A stretch of 64,000 nt of DNA from an uncultured Bacteroidota bacterium (GCA_903882805.1 CAIRYK010000009.1:39988-103987); one strand, 5' to 3'; positions 45,901 to 54,076 are shown, numbered from the stretch's first letter. Made by a program: numbers and translations. Notes: generated by a model from the sequence alone, not told the origin.

Positions 45901-45966
45901 TGCCGTAGACATTCCTTGCAGGAATGTTGTAAGGAGTAGTGCAATGAAAAGGAAAAGTTTCTTCAT
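42952..45966 (-). CDS. T9SS-secreted protein: glycine-rich domain plus six Ig-like repeats
   Basis: 1004 residues. Signal peptide (cut near TAQAQ), then a glycine-rich domain (about 27-285) with FSYTGSVQTYTVPSGVSG and long poly-Gly runs such as GGGGGGGGGGYYGGGGG, resembling the ALK/LTK-type glycine-rich domain found in animal receptors and in bacterial surface proteins. Six Ig-like repeats of the same Cys-paired type as in the giant adhesin follow (about 285-735), then a further Ig/PKD-like part (about 735-910) and a T9SS type A sorting domain (LNLYPNPNSGSFTLTG, NMLGQVVYTG). A -7-like box on the minus strand (46134-46127) may drive it with a leader of about 160 nt. Confidence 0.9.
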   Translation of the reverse strand: MKKLFLFIALLLTTFLQGMSTAQAQTSTFSYTGSVQTYTVPSGVSGLAITAQGATGGYCSQEGITMSDRFGFGACVVCTLSVVSGSVVYVYAGGRGGNGVAIVGGEGARGWNGGGLGSIGYLPYVGGGGGGASDLRVGGTGLANRVVVAAGGGGAGGDYFLPRVDQERGGDGGTLTGEAGSYAGTVGHARAGGGGAPLTGGSAGIYGGWTSGSAGVLGIGGDAGGGGGGGGGGYYGGGGGSWGGGGGGSSYTDATLCSGVVHTRGCRTLGNGVVTITPLGCTPPAPGAIVGANNFCVGVTTPYTNPTGTGGGTWSSSDLTVSVGSSTGLVTGVSSGTAVISYYVTSPCGNALATKTITIDLSPGPITGPTRLCVGQTITLGNSVSGGGWTSRSPAVATIDTFTGSVFGVAAGNTVITYAIGPCITTTTITVNPNPAPVVGPRDGCKLTSITLTDATPGGTWTSSIVGVATVGSLTGIVTGVNAGFTNIIYTLPTGCTASKFVQIHEPPSRITGDSSICEGYYSPLANGIPGGVWSSSNIPVATVDPTGMCYGATPGLSFISYSIVGCPAAVFPLTVNPTPTPIGGLTSLCIGVATALTDATPGGAWTSSDTTVATISPTGVLTTISYIVGSTTIITYTMPTGCFTTIPVTVSGSPAPITGPDSVCQGARVTLDDVTPGGLWSSADLATAQVVDTSGVVLGVSAGAVTISYTLSTGCYAAMTFIVKPPTPAFVNVVTTPGDSVCAKTPLHFVASGINAGVPTFTWRKFFPGPILDTTPIFDYTPIHGDVLICEMICHGVCALHDTVYDTVRTNVYPNVSPNITIEHFRPTNSIEYLGQVFTFFSNVTYGGTSQTFQWYVNRVAVPGATGSTFAHAVYHNDTIYCIVHGNPPCDTLPSFDTSNKIVIYADFVGVNSIAAGGKTLNLYPNPNSGSFTLTGTIAATATKSVNLEVTNMLGQVVYTGTTMPLNGKIRAEISLDNLASGAYLLHATSENVNEVFHFAVSR

Positions 45967-46462
45967 TTTTTTAGTTTTTTAAGCAAAGTGTTTCAGATGT
46001 GGTTTCGGAAACAATTATATTTTATTGCATTTTATAGCAAACAGTTTAAAAACATGCCGCATTTGCGCAGTTTTTCTGCACATGAGCATTGTAGCTTAAA
46101 GTAAAAACATTTTACTTGCTTTTTTGCAAAATTAACAAATAAAAATCAATCAAAATGGTATTTAGTTGTAAATCAATGTCTAAAGAGTGCAAGAAAAATT
46201 ATTTTGAGTATTCTTTTTGTGAATTCGGTGGATGCAGTACATCAAACGCTGAAAAAAAGCAATAAATATTGAATGCGATTTGGTAATATTTGAGTGGGTT
46301 GTATTAATGGTTGGTTTAAATTCAGTTTGTCTTTATGTTGATGGTAGAGTGTTCGCTGAAACGGATAATGTGGTGGGTGCAAACAATAGCTGCCACAGGC
46401 GAAGAACTAATGCTGGTTTGGGTTTTGCCAGATTGTTTAACATATATTTTTACATGGACTAC
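45967..46462. other. Divergent intergenic region between adhesin 2 and the SNF2 gene
   Basis: About 500 nt, AT-rich. It contains CAAAATTA at 46127-46134, which is a TAnnTTTG box read on the minus strand towards adhesin 2. Open frames at 46280-46547 are short, overlap the SNF2 promoter and start, and were not accepted. Confidence 0.5.
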
Positions 46463-46492
46463 TTGTTGTACGTCTCTTTTTCGGTACTTTTG
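46463..46492 (+). promoter_or_regulatory. Promoter of the SNF2 helicase gene
   Basis: TTG at 46463-46465, 19-nt spacer, TACTTTTG at 46485-46492 (perfect TAnnTTTG), 33 nt before the ATG at 46526. Confidence 0.6.
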
Positions 46493-46525
46493 CAGATTGC
46501 CTTTTTTGAACTGGAGACCGTATAA

Positions 46526-49500
46526 ATGTCATTACCCCCAATATTAAGATACGTTTACAACCATGGCACCGAGGAAGTAATTCGGCGTGGTAAGAAGATT
46601 TTTTACACATCCGGCGTGCAGATGCTGGACGTAGATCATTTGCTGGAGCAGGTGCGGTTCAGGGTCAGGAATGACCTGTATCAGAACTATTACACTGTAA
46701 CTATCAACAAATACCTGCAACCCAAGGAGGTAACAGTCCGCTGTCAGTGTCCGTATAATCTGGGAGAAATTTGCCGGCACGAGGTGGCGGCAATGTTTCA
46801 GCTCAACGACATCATTCAAAGCGGATTTTTCGAGAACACGAATATCACTTACGACCAAAAACATACTGTAGTGCGCATGCGCCAGATAACCAGGCAAATG
46901 CTTCAGTTGTTTTCAGCGCCCGATTCGCTTGATAAGGCCGACAGATTGGCTGCATCAAACAAGGCAGTGATAACAAGTAACAAAAACGACCGTATAGAAG
47001 CTAATGTGCCCGATGAGCGGAAGGTGCATAAAGTAACAATAAAGCAAAACGAGGAAAGGTATTTCGATACTTCTTGTACTTGTAGCGAAACAAGCCATCC
47101 GTTGTGCGCGCACAAAGCAGCGCTGTTTTTACAGGCGCTCAAAACGTATGGTCCACAGTATTTCCAGTCGGTGCAAAACCAGGATGTGCTGAAAAACAAA
47201 TTATTGGAACAATATGGTTATTCGCTAAAAGATGACCTAACCAATAAGTTTATGTTTACCTACGAAAACAATAAGCCGTTTTTGCGGGTGTTAGATCCTA
47301 CGCTTAAGAAGCTGGAAGGCAAAGCGCCGGCTACTGCTATAAAGTCGCCTACGGTTGTAGAAGAATCGTCGGCAACGCCAATAGAAGAGAAGCGTTTGGG
47401 TATAGTGTTTGATACCACGTCGGCCAGATTTCCGTATGTAGAAGTATTGCTGGTGGCTGGCGGCGTAGACACCGCCGATAGAAAAATGGTAGGTGGAATA
47501 GATAAGCTGGAACTGGCGCAATATGTGAACCCTACCCGATATAAAATAGACGACAGGGAGTTGCTGCCAATAGTGCGGAAGTTTTTGCCAGATGAGTTGA
47601 TGAAATATCTGAAGAAGAATCTGCCGTTTGGCGATTTTATGCAGGATATAGACGAATCGCTAAACACTAATCCGCCGGTGGAAATTGAAGAGCAGGTGTG
47701 GGAGTATTTATTGCCCAAGTATCATAAGTTGCTCGATCGTTATTCTGTTCATCCTTTTTTATATATACGCAGACCCGGAAAGCTCATTTCATCCAGTGGT
47801 CTGGAAACTGTAGAGTTTTCAGACAAGCCGGTACATCCGCAGTTGATAGTAGAGAAGACCGGCGATAACTATACCGTTAGCCTCGAATGGATAATAATGC
47901 ATAAATCTGTGCCGCATGCCGCTATAGAAGCATTCAATCTGGCATTGATGATGCACGACAACCATTTGTGCTGCGTAGGTAGTCTTACCGAACTACAGAT
48001 TGGGGCAACTTTTCCGCCCGATGGCAAGCTGGTTATCGGAGCTGCAGAGTGGCCAAAGTATCTGGAGGAAAAAGTAATGGTGTGGAGTAAGCATGTGCAT
48101 GTGCATTTTGCCGAAGAACTGGTAGATAATGTATACCAGGCAAAGCCCGGATGCCGAATATATATGCAGGAGCGCGACAGCATATTGATGCTGCAGCCTT
48201 CGTTTATATATACAGATGTAGAGATCAAGCCAGGATTTATAGGCGATGTAATACAGCCACAAAATGGTATAGTGCGCATAATGAAGCGTAACGAAGCCGC
48301 AGAACAAGAGTTTATGGAGCTGCTGCAGGGCCTGCACAGCGATATGCAGCACAATAAAAAAGATCATTTCTTTTTCTTGCCCGGCAATGCTGTGTTGGCC
48401 AACAACTGGTTCTATGGTTTTACCGAAAACATGCGCGACCGCGGTGTGGAACTTATGGGTTTTGAAGGATTGAAAAGCCTGCGCATAAATGTGCACAAAC
48501 CCGAAACGCTGGTTTCTGTAAGCAGCGGTATAGACTGGTTTGATGCTTCTGTAGAACTGAAGTTTGGCGATCAGGCTGTATCTATTATAGAAGTGAAGAA
48601 AGCGCTGGCGCAAAAACAGAACTTTGTGAAACTGGGCGATGGCTCCATTGGGCTGTTGCCAGAAGACTGGTTGAAAAAATACAGTCTGCTCCTGAAAATG
48701 GGCGAAACAAAGGGAAATAAAATAAGACTGAAAAAATTGCACTTCAGCGTACTCGATGAGTTGCTGTCGGATATAGATGAAGACGCGCTGCAGCAGGAAC
48801 TGGAAACCAAGAAGGAGAAACTGGAGCACATACTTACCAATGACTATAGCGAAATAAATACCCCCGAGCACCTGACCGCCACGCTAAGGCCGTATCAGCT
48901 GGCAGGCTTTCATTGGCTGATTTTCCTGAATGAGGCTGGCTGGGGCGGAATACTTGCCGACGACATGGGTCTGGGTAAAACGGTACAGGCGCTCACGTTT
49001 TTCCAGCATTACAAAAACAACAATCCGGAAGCGAGATTTTTGGTGGTATGCCCCACAACGCTTATGTATAACTGGGAGAATGAAATGAAAAAATTCACGC
49101 CCAAGCTTACGCACATTATACATCACGGACCTAAGAGAAATATAAATCTTGGAGAGTATGCTGCTTTCGATATTATTATCACCACATACGGTACCATGCG
49201 TAGCGATATCAAGGCATTCAAGGAGATTCAGTTCGACTATGTAGTGCTCGATGAGTCGCAGAGTATAAAGAACCCACAGTCGCAGGTGGCTAAGGCATCG
49301 TTGTTGCTGAATAGTAAGAACAGGCTGGCGCTGAGCGGTACTCCTGTGCAAAACAACACCTTCGACCTATATGCGCAGATGAACTTTCTGAACCCGGGTA
49401 TGCTGGGTAGTAGGGAGTTTTTTATGAGCGAGTTTGCTACGCCTATAGATAAGTTTAGGGAAGATGAAGTGAAACAACAACTGCGCCGACTGACGCACCC

Positions 49501-50272
49501 TTTCTTGCTGCGCCGTACCAAGGAGCAGGTAGCCAAGGACTTGCCAGAAAAAACAGAAACAATACTGTACTGCGAAATGGGCGCAGAGCAGCGAAAGATA
49601 TACGACTCGTACAGAAATATATACCGCTCGCAAATACTGGGTATGATAGAGGAGCGCGGCATGGAGCGATCTCAGATGCATATACTGCAAGGCCTCACCA
49701 AGCTGCGGCAGATATGCGACTCGCCAGCTATTATGAACGAGGAAGAGCGTTTTCATAACTACTCTGTGAAGCTCGATGAGCTGAGCCGAGAACTGACCGA
49801 GAATATAGGCGAACACAAAGTTCTGGTGTTTTCTCAGTTTTTGGGTATGCTGGGGCTGATACGAACCAAGCTGGAAGCCGAAGGAATAAACTATGTTTAT
49901 TTTGACGGTAGCAGCACCTCGCGCGAACGTGAGGACGCTATACAGGAATTTCAGAACAATCCGGAATGCAGGGTGTTTCTTATATCGCTCAAAGCGGGCG
50001 GTATAGGTTTGAACCTTACAGCCGCCGACTATGTATATATTGTAGACCCATGGTGGAACCCCGCTGTAGAGCAACAGGCCATAGACCGGACACACCGTAT
50101 AGGACAAACCAAAAATATATTTGCCTACAGACTGATATGTAAGGACACGCTGGAAGAAAAGATGCTGCAACTACAGGAGCATAAGCGCGCACTTGCCGCC
50201 GACCTGGTAAGCGACGACACAGCCATGATGAAACGCCTGACCAAGGATGATATAGCCTTCTTGTTTAGTTAA
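46526..50272 (+). CDS. SNF2/SWI2-family helicase with two SWIM zinc fingers
   Basis: 1248 residues. Two SWIM zinc fingers of the form CxCx7CxH lie at the N-terminus: Cys73, Cys75, Cys83, His85 and Cys184, Cys186, Cys194, His196. A long middle region (about 200-780) is followed by the SF2 ATPase: Walker A GLGKT (Lys818), motif II DESQ (909-912), SGTPVQNN, and in the C-terminal lobe LKAGGIGLNLTAADYV and QAIDRTHRIGQT. It is a Swi2/Snf2 DNA translocase of the bacterial HepA-distant, SWIM-containing type; it probably remodels protein-DNA complexes, but the target is unknown. It stands alone with its own promoter and terminator. Confidence 0.93.
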   Translation: MSLPPILRYVYNHGTEEVIRRGKKIFYTSGVQMLDVDHLLEQVRFRVRNDLYQNYYTVTINKYLQPKEVTVRCQCPYNLGEICRHEVAAMFQLNDIIQSGFFENTNITYDQKHTVVRMRQITRQMLQLFSAPDSLDKADRLAASNKAVITSNKNDRIEANVPDERKVHKVTIKQNEERYFDTSCTCSETSHPLCAHKAALFLQALKTYGPQYFQSVQNQDVLKNKLLEQYGYSLKDDLTNKFMFTYENNKPFLRVLDPTLKKLEGKAPATAIKSPTVVEESSATPIEEKRLGIVFDTTSARFPYVEVLLVAGGVDTADRKMVGGIDKLELAQYVNPTRYKIDDRELLPIVRKFLPDELMKYLKKNLPFGDFMQDIDESLNTNPPVEIEEQVWEYLLPKYHKLLDRYSVHPFLYIRRPGKLISSSGLETVEFSDKPVHPQLIVEKTGDNYTVSLEWIIMHKSVPHAAIEAFNLALMMHDNHLCCVGSLTELQIGATFPPDGKLVIGAAEWPKYLEEKVMVWSKHVHVHFAEELVDNVYQAKPGCRIYMQERDSILMLQPSFIYTDVEIKPGFIGDVIQPQNGIVRIMKRNEAAEQEFMELLQGLHSDMQHNKKDHFFFLPGNAVLANNWFYGFTENMRDRGVELMGFEGLKSLRINVHKPETLVSVSSGIDWFDASVELKFGDQAVSIIEVKKALAQKQNFVKLGDGSIGLLPEDWLKKYSLLLKMGETKGNKIRLKKLHFSVLDELLSDIDEDALQQELETKKEKLEHILTNDYSEINTPEHLTATLRPYQLAGFHWLIFLNEAGWGGILADDMGLGKTVQALTFFQHYKNNNPEARFLVVCPTTLMYNWENEMKKFTPKLTHIIHHGPKRNINLGEYAAFDIIITTYGTMRSDIKAFKEIQFDYVVLDESQSIKNPQSQVAKASLLLNSKNRLALSGTPVQNNTFDLYAQMNFLNPGMLGSREFFMSEFATPIDKFREDEVKQQLRRLTHPFLLRRTKEQVAKDLPEKTETILYCEMGAEQRKIYDSYRNIYRSQILGMIEERGMERSQMHILQGLTKLRQICDSPAIMNEEERFHNYSVKLDELSRELTENIGEHKVLVFSQFLGMLGLIRTKLEAEGINYVYFDGSSTSREREDAIQEFQNNPECRVFLISLKAGGIGLNLTAADYVYIVDPWWNPAVEQQAIDRTHRIGQTKNIFAYRLICKDTLEEKMLQLQEHKRALAADLVSDDTAMMKRLTKDDIAFLFS

Positions 50273-50326
50273 TGAACGGGAAAGCAATAACCCCATAATC
50301 CGGTCTATATTCAATTAACTGCAACT

Positions 50327-50380
50327 AATACTACGATGCCCAAATAGAGAATACGCTATGTGGGTATCGTAGTATTTTTG
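50327..50380 (+). terminator. Terminator after the SNF2 gene
   Basis: 16-bp stem (50327-50342 with 50361-50376; one G-T pair), 18-nt loop, T5 tract. Confidence 0.85.
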
Positions 50381-50474
50381 TTTATGCAATGTATTTTTGA
50401 TATATTGATTTTGCGAAAATAGGTATGGTGTTGTATGTCAAATACTATTGTTCTTAGTTCTGGTGAAAACTAAG

Positions 50475-50482
50475 TAATTTTG
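50475..50482 (+). promoter_or_regulatory. -7 promoter box of the lipoprotein gene
   Basis: TAATTTTG matches TAnnTTTG, 31 nt before the ATG at 50514. The nearest upstream TTG (50448-50450) is 24 nt away, longer than usual. Confidence 0.35.
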
Positions 50483-50513
50483 CACAGAAATTATTAAAAA
50501 ACACCATTTACTT

Positions 50514-51014
50514 ATGAAGAAAATTATTTTTCCGGTAGGCGCGTTATTATTAACAGCATCAACGCTATTCTACTCGTGCACCAAGGGCTCTTATTCCAAT
50601 CACGACCAATTGGCGAATTTGGGTAAGGCGAAAATTTCGGGTTTTGTATGGGCTACTACCGACGAAACATCTTCTGGAGCCGATACGCAATATGCGCCTG
50701 CAGGCACCCAAATTAAAGCATGGATAGATTCGAAAGAGTTTTTGTATTACACCGGCGATTCGGCTACGCCCTACTTGCCCAAATACTATACTGCCACAGT
50801 AGATGCAGATGGTAAGTACAGCCTGACTGTAGATGTGTCGAAGTTTAAAATGGCGCTGGTGCATATTGAGCCGGTTACGTTTACCCACGACCTGAAGAAA
50901 GACTCTGCCGGCGACGAATATACCTTCAACAGAACGTATAAATGCACGGCTATAGCTATTCCGGTGGAAAAGGACGACGACAAAACCATGCGCATAGATT
51001 ATATCCACAACTAA
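50514..51014 (+). CDS. Hypothetical lipoprotein
   Basis: 166 residues. Lipoprotein signal ending TLFYSC (Cys22). The mature part looks like one beta-sandwich: KISGFVWATTDETSSG, then AGTQIKAWIDSKEF, YTATVDADGKYSLTVDVSKF and IEPVTFTHDL, the pattern of a carboxypeptidase-regulatory/transthyretin-like domain in which a modified strand pair carries D.DGKY. No family name assigned. It precedes a beta-barrel protein by 142 nt, and the two may act together at the outer membrane. Confidence 0.65.
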   Translation: MKKIIFPVGALLLTASTLFYSCTKGSYSNHDQLANLGKAKISGFVWATTDETSSGADTQYAPAGTQIKAWIDSKEFLYYTGDSATPYLPKYYTATVDADGKYSLTVDVSKFKMALVHIEPVTFTHDLKKDSAGDEYTFNRTYKCTAIAIPVEKDDDKTMRIDYIHN

Positions 51015-51156
51015 AAACACTGGCCTTTGGTCCGTTGAGTGTAACCAGTGTATAACGCAGGTTTACATAGTACGTCAGGATTTAGTTTCGGCATTCAGGT
51101 ACAATTAAAGTTCAATCCACATCATCACAATTCAATTACTCCTACAACTTTATAAA

Positions 51157-52089
51157 ATGAAAAAAATAGTTTTTATATGCTTAGCGGCAGCATTGACCAG
51201 TCCGGCGTTTTCACAAACAGCAGAACCAGCCACTACAAAATCTGCTGAAAAAGAATTGAGTTTTAAATCTATACACGGCCATGAGGTGCTTCCTCAGGCA
51301 GGCGAATGGGCATTAGGCGTATCGGCTACCGGCTTTCTGAGTTATTTGGGCAATATCGCCAATGGCAACACAGCCAATCTGGCGCCAGCGTTTGGCCCTG
51401 CAAATGGAGCCAGCGCTTTTGCTATAGGCCAGCTTGGCGGAATGGCAGTAATGGGCAAGTACATGAAAACCTCAAGTTTTGCGTACAGAGCGCGTTTTCA
51501 GGTAAATGCAGGTTCGGTAGATTATAGGAACACGGTACTGAAAAGCACGCCAACGCCCGATCCGCTCAATCCCTCTTATACCGATGACAAAATGAGTTAT
51601 ACATCGTCTACTGTATTGCTGGGCTTGGGTATAGAAAAGCGCAGAGGCACAGGCAGGGTACAGGGTTTTTATGGCGCTGAGGCATTACTGGGTTTTGCAG
51701 GCGGCCAGAAAAAATACACTTATGGCAATGCGTTTGATATAAATTACAATAGCCCGATGTCTACTACCGATTTTAGTACAAGTTCTTCGGCCTATTCATC
51801 ATCGCGCGTGCTCGAAAACAATACAGGTACAATGTTTCTTTTCGGCGTTCGCGGATTTGCAGGCGTTGAATACTTTATAGCGCCAAAATTATCTTTGGGC
51901 GGCGAAATGGGCTATACCCTTGGCTATTCATCAAATGGCAAAGGGTCTGTAGTAACCGAAACATGGAATGCGCCAGTAAACCAAAAAGCCACCGTTACCA
52001 CCGACAATTACGGTGCCAGCGGGCTCAGGTCGTGGGGCATAGGTCTCGATAATGTGAATGCAGGCATCAATATGCACTTTTACTTTTAA
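51157..52089 (+). CDS. Outer-membrane beta-barrel protein
   Basis: 310 residues with a signal peptide (cut after AFSQ). The mature sequence shows many alternating polar/hydrophobic strands and glycines, and the last residues are NAGINMHFYF, ending in Phe as outer-membrane beta-barrels do. The length fits an 8-12-stranded barrel. Ser/Thr/Gly-rich loops (about 195-225) are probably exposed. No more specific family is recognised. It is followed by a hairpin terminator. Confidence 0.72.
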   Translation: MKKIVFICLAAALTSPAFSQTAEPATTKSAEKELSFKSIHGHEVLPQAGEWALGVSATGFLSYLGNIANGNTANLAPAFGPANGASAFAIGQLGGMAVMGKYMKTSSFAYRARFQVNAGSVDYRNTVLKSTPTPDPLNPSYTDDKMSYTSSTVLLGLGIEKRRGTGRVQGFYGAEALLGFAGGQKKYTYGNAFDINYNSPMSTTDFSTSSSAYSSSRVLENNTGTMFLFGVRGFAGVEYFIAPKLSLGGEMGYTLGYSSNGKGSVVTETWNAPVNQKATVTTDNYGASGLRSWGIGLDNVNAGINMHFYF

Positions 52090-52119
52090 TAGCAAGTTTT
52101 AAGAAAATACTTTAGCAAT

Positions 52120-52155
52120 GGGCTGTCTCTGATATGGGGCAGCCTGTTTTTATTT
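52120..52155 (+). terminator. Terminator after the beta-barrel gene
   Basis: 9-bp stem with G-T pairs (52121-52129 with 52136-52144), 6-nt loop, followed by TGTTTTTATTTT. Confidence 0.75.
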
Positions 52156-52343
52156 TAGGTAACAAATGGGAGCGTATACTTCAGGAGTGGAGCTAAATGA
52201 GTGAACAAATCAGCCCGATAGTACTCTAAAATTTAAACACCTAAAAGCATTGCAAAATGCTTACAAAACTTGTTATTTATAGTAAGTGATTGGATAATGT
52301 GCGTCACTGTTATTTGTATCTTTACATTTCATCGGCTATTATT

Positions 52344-52550
52344 ATGAAATTACTATTGGATATAAAAGACAGTAAGGCTGAGTTTATGATGGAATTGCTC
52401 AGTAGCTTTTCATTTGTAAAAGCAGAAACACTAAGTCCTGCTAAAGCACAATTTCTTAAGGAGTTGAAAGCATCTGCTGAGGAAGTAGTGTTGGCTAAAG
52501 AGGGGAAAATACAGCTACAATCTGCAAGAGATTTTTTGAATGAGCTATAG
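52344..52550 (+). CDS. Putative antitoxin of a RelE/ParE-type system
   Basis: 68 residues from the ATG at 52344. Helical, acidic-then-basic small protein (LLDIKDSKAEFMMELLSSFS, then EVVLAKEGKIQLQSARDFLN). Its last 11 nt overlap the start of a RelE/ParE-like toxin gene, the usual antitoxin-first arrangement, and the size fits. I do not recognise a DNA-binding domain; the DIKDSKAEFMMELLSSF segment is shared by many small antitoxins of Bacteroidota. The assignment rests mainly on position. Confidence 0.7.
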   Translation: MKLLLDIKDSKAEFMMELLSSFSFVKAETLSPAKAQFLKELKASAEEVVLAKEGKIQLQSARDFLNEL

Positions 52551-52872
52551 TGTTGAAATTACTGCTCATTTCAAAAAGCAGTTCAAGCGGTTAGTAAAAA
52601 AATATCCATCGCTGAAAGGAGAACTATTTGAACTGATTGAAATTCTTGAGACAGCACCGGAGCAAGGATCCTCAATTGGTAATAATTGTTATAAAATACG
52701 CATTTCAATAGCATCAAAAGGCAAAGGTAAATCAGGCGGTGCGCGAGTTATTATCAATATCCATTTCTCTGCAGAGCTTGTTTACCTTTTATCAATATAT
52801 GATAAATCGGAAGTGGATAATATAAGCGATAGTGAACTTGCTGAATTATTGGGTTTTATAGGTGATGTTTAG
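52540..52872 (+). CDS. RelE/ParE-family toxin
   Basis: 110 residues. Starts with ITAHFKKQFKRLVKKYPSLK, the N-terminal helix pattern of RelE/ParE toxins, followed by a central strand with the basic YKIRISIASKGKGKSGGARV and the INIHFSAELVYLLSIYDKSE strand pair. RelE types cut mRNA on the ribosome and ParE types poison gyrase; sequence alone does not decide which. Overlaps the putative antitoxin by 11 nt. The KGKGKSGGARV form is common in the RelE-like group of Bacteroidota. Confidence 0.82.
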   Translation: MSYSVEITAHFKKQFKRLVKKYPSLKGELFELIEILETAPEQGSSIGNNCYKIRISIASKGKGKSGGARVIINIHFSAELVYLLSIYDKSEVDNISDSELAELLGFIGDV

Positions 52873-53167
52873 CTTAGTACCTCGCCCAATGTCACGAGTC
52901 TACATACCGGTGAATATGCTATAACTGTTGCGCATTACTAAAGTAGGTAATTCTTTATCTATGGCCTATTTTTGTAGGTAAGAGGCGTTAGGAAAAGTAG
53001 GTAACTCGTATTGTTCCCATTTTGTTTACAATACAAGGGTCTTAAGACCGGTTTCCGTGCTGTCCTCAGTTTGAAGGCTAAGAACATCTGAGGACCTCGT
53101 AAAGCCTCGGAGGCTACGCTTAAAGATTATTTTTATTGTTTTAATAAAGATTAGGCTTAACGTGGGG
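52873..53167. other. Intergenic region with GTAGGTAA repeats and hairpins
   Basis: About 295 nt. GTAGGTAA occurs at 52943, 52974 and 52997, the first inside a 24-bp direct repeat. Two hairpins follow: GTCCTCAG/CTGAGGAC (53062-53069 with 53088-53095) and AGCC/GGCT around 53103. No gene seen. Confidence 0.5.
52941..52964 (+). repeat. 24-bp direct repeat, left copy
   Basis: Starts AAGTAGGTAATTCTT and ends TCTATGG; matches the copy at 53924-53947 at 22 of 24 positions in the same orientation. The pair brackets the GldM-like gene. Confidence 0.75.
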
Positions 53168-53923
53168 TTACTTTCTCCGCTCTCGCCTGAAATTCTGAAT
53201 ACGAATTTCGTCAGCGCCTGTAATAGGGTTTGTAATGATTACTGTATCAGTTACTCCATTAATTATTTGGTATTCATAGGCATCGGTTATTGCAAATGCT
53301 ATAGATGGTAGGTATCTTATAGTACTGTCGCAATCTCTTATTGCTATTTCTTTAAATGCTAAGCTGTCACCATTTTGCAGGTTATAGAAAAATTCATGCG
53401 AAATAGAGTCAATTCTTGAACCTGATACCATTCTCTTTAATAGCTCTGCATTCTGTCTGGTTACAGAAATAGTATAATTTGTGATAATGAATTTTCCGTA
53501 ATGTTCTGCCATTTGGGCATCCAATCCAATTTGAAACAGCGCATCCCATTGCGTCAGTAGTCCGCCTTGGACATTTGCAAATCTTGGTTTGTTTACCGGT
53601 ATTCTTTCTACATATATTACTATGCTGTCAATCAGTTTTGGTGTTTTGGTTTTCTTGTAAACGTATATCATCGTTCTACCCGATGTCTTGGGGTAGAAAA
53701 GGTAGTTACTCTTACTATCATGGTAAATGTCCCTTTCAATACTCCCGTTGTTGGTCTTCAGCAATATTGAATTTGCCTTTAGCCCCTCTACTGCCACCGA
53801 TATTGAATTGGGTAAACATAAAATAGCTTTATTGGCGTAACTATTGAAATGAAGCGCCACCGTTTGGCTTTGGGAGTATAGACTGAACAGGCAGCAACAG
53901 AAAAACAGGAGTAGTGATTTCAT
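53168..53923 (-). CDS. Orphan GldM C-terminal-domain-like periplasmic protein
   Basis: 251 residues with a signal peptide (cut near YSQSQ) in place of the GldM membrane helix. Residues about 28-110 form a beta domain (NSISVAVEGLKANSILLKTN split, ending IVIYVERIP) and 115-213 a second one; they align with the last two domains of the local GldM: VERIP with VKRIPDP, QGGLLTQWDALFQIGLDA with GGMSASTFRAQIAPAA, YGKFIITNYTISV with FDTRFQIVSFSFY, and NGDSLAFKEIAIRDCDSTIR with AGDRIIIEEIKAVGPDKTPR. The tail (225-238, TDTVIITNPITGAD) resembles a strand of GldN. It is probably periplasmic and might bind T9SS ring proteins. It is not linked to a gld operon. Confidence 0.65.
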   Translation of the reverse strand: MKSLLLFFCCCLFSLYSQSQTVALHFNSYANKAILCLPNSISVAVEGLKANSILLKTNNGSIERDIYHDSKSNYLFYPKTSGRTMIYVYKKTKTPKLIDSIVIYVERIPVNKPRFANVQGGLLTQWDALFQIGLDAQMAEHYGKFIITNYTISVTRQNAELLKRMVSGSRIDSISHEFFYNLQNGDSLAFKEIAIRDCDSTIRYLPSIAFAITDAYEYQIINGVTDTVIITNPITGADEIRIQNFRRERRK

Positions 53924-53947
53924 AAGTAGGTAATTCTTCGTCTATGG
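53924..53947 (+). repeat. 24-bp direct repeat, right copy (abuts the GldM-like start codon)
   Basis: Second copy of the AAGTAGGTAATTCTT..TCTATGG element, immediately upstream of the start codon of the minus-strand GldM-like gene, so it is also that gene's 5' leader. Confidence 0.75.
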
Positions 53948-54076
53948 AAATTAAGTGAAATTTTGGAAATGGTTCTCTGATGTCAGTAGCGTTATACTAT
54001 GTTGAAATAACACTGATATACGATAGCCTATAACACATTCAACCGGTTCCCGGTTGGAGCGAGTGGTTACATTTTA

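Noticed and set aside
46280..46547. Two short plus-strand frames upstream of the SNF2 gene
   Set aside because: They overlap the promoter and start of the SNF2 gene and show no protein-like conservation.
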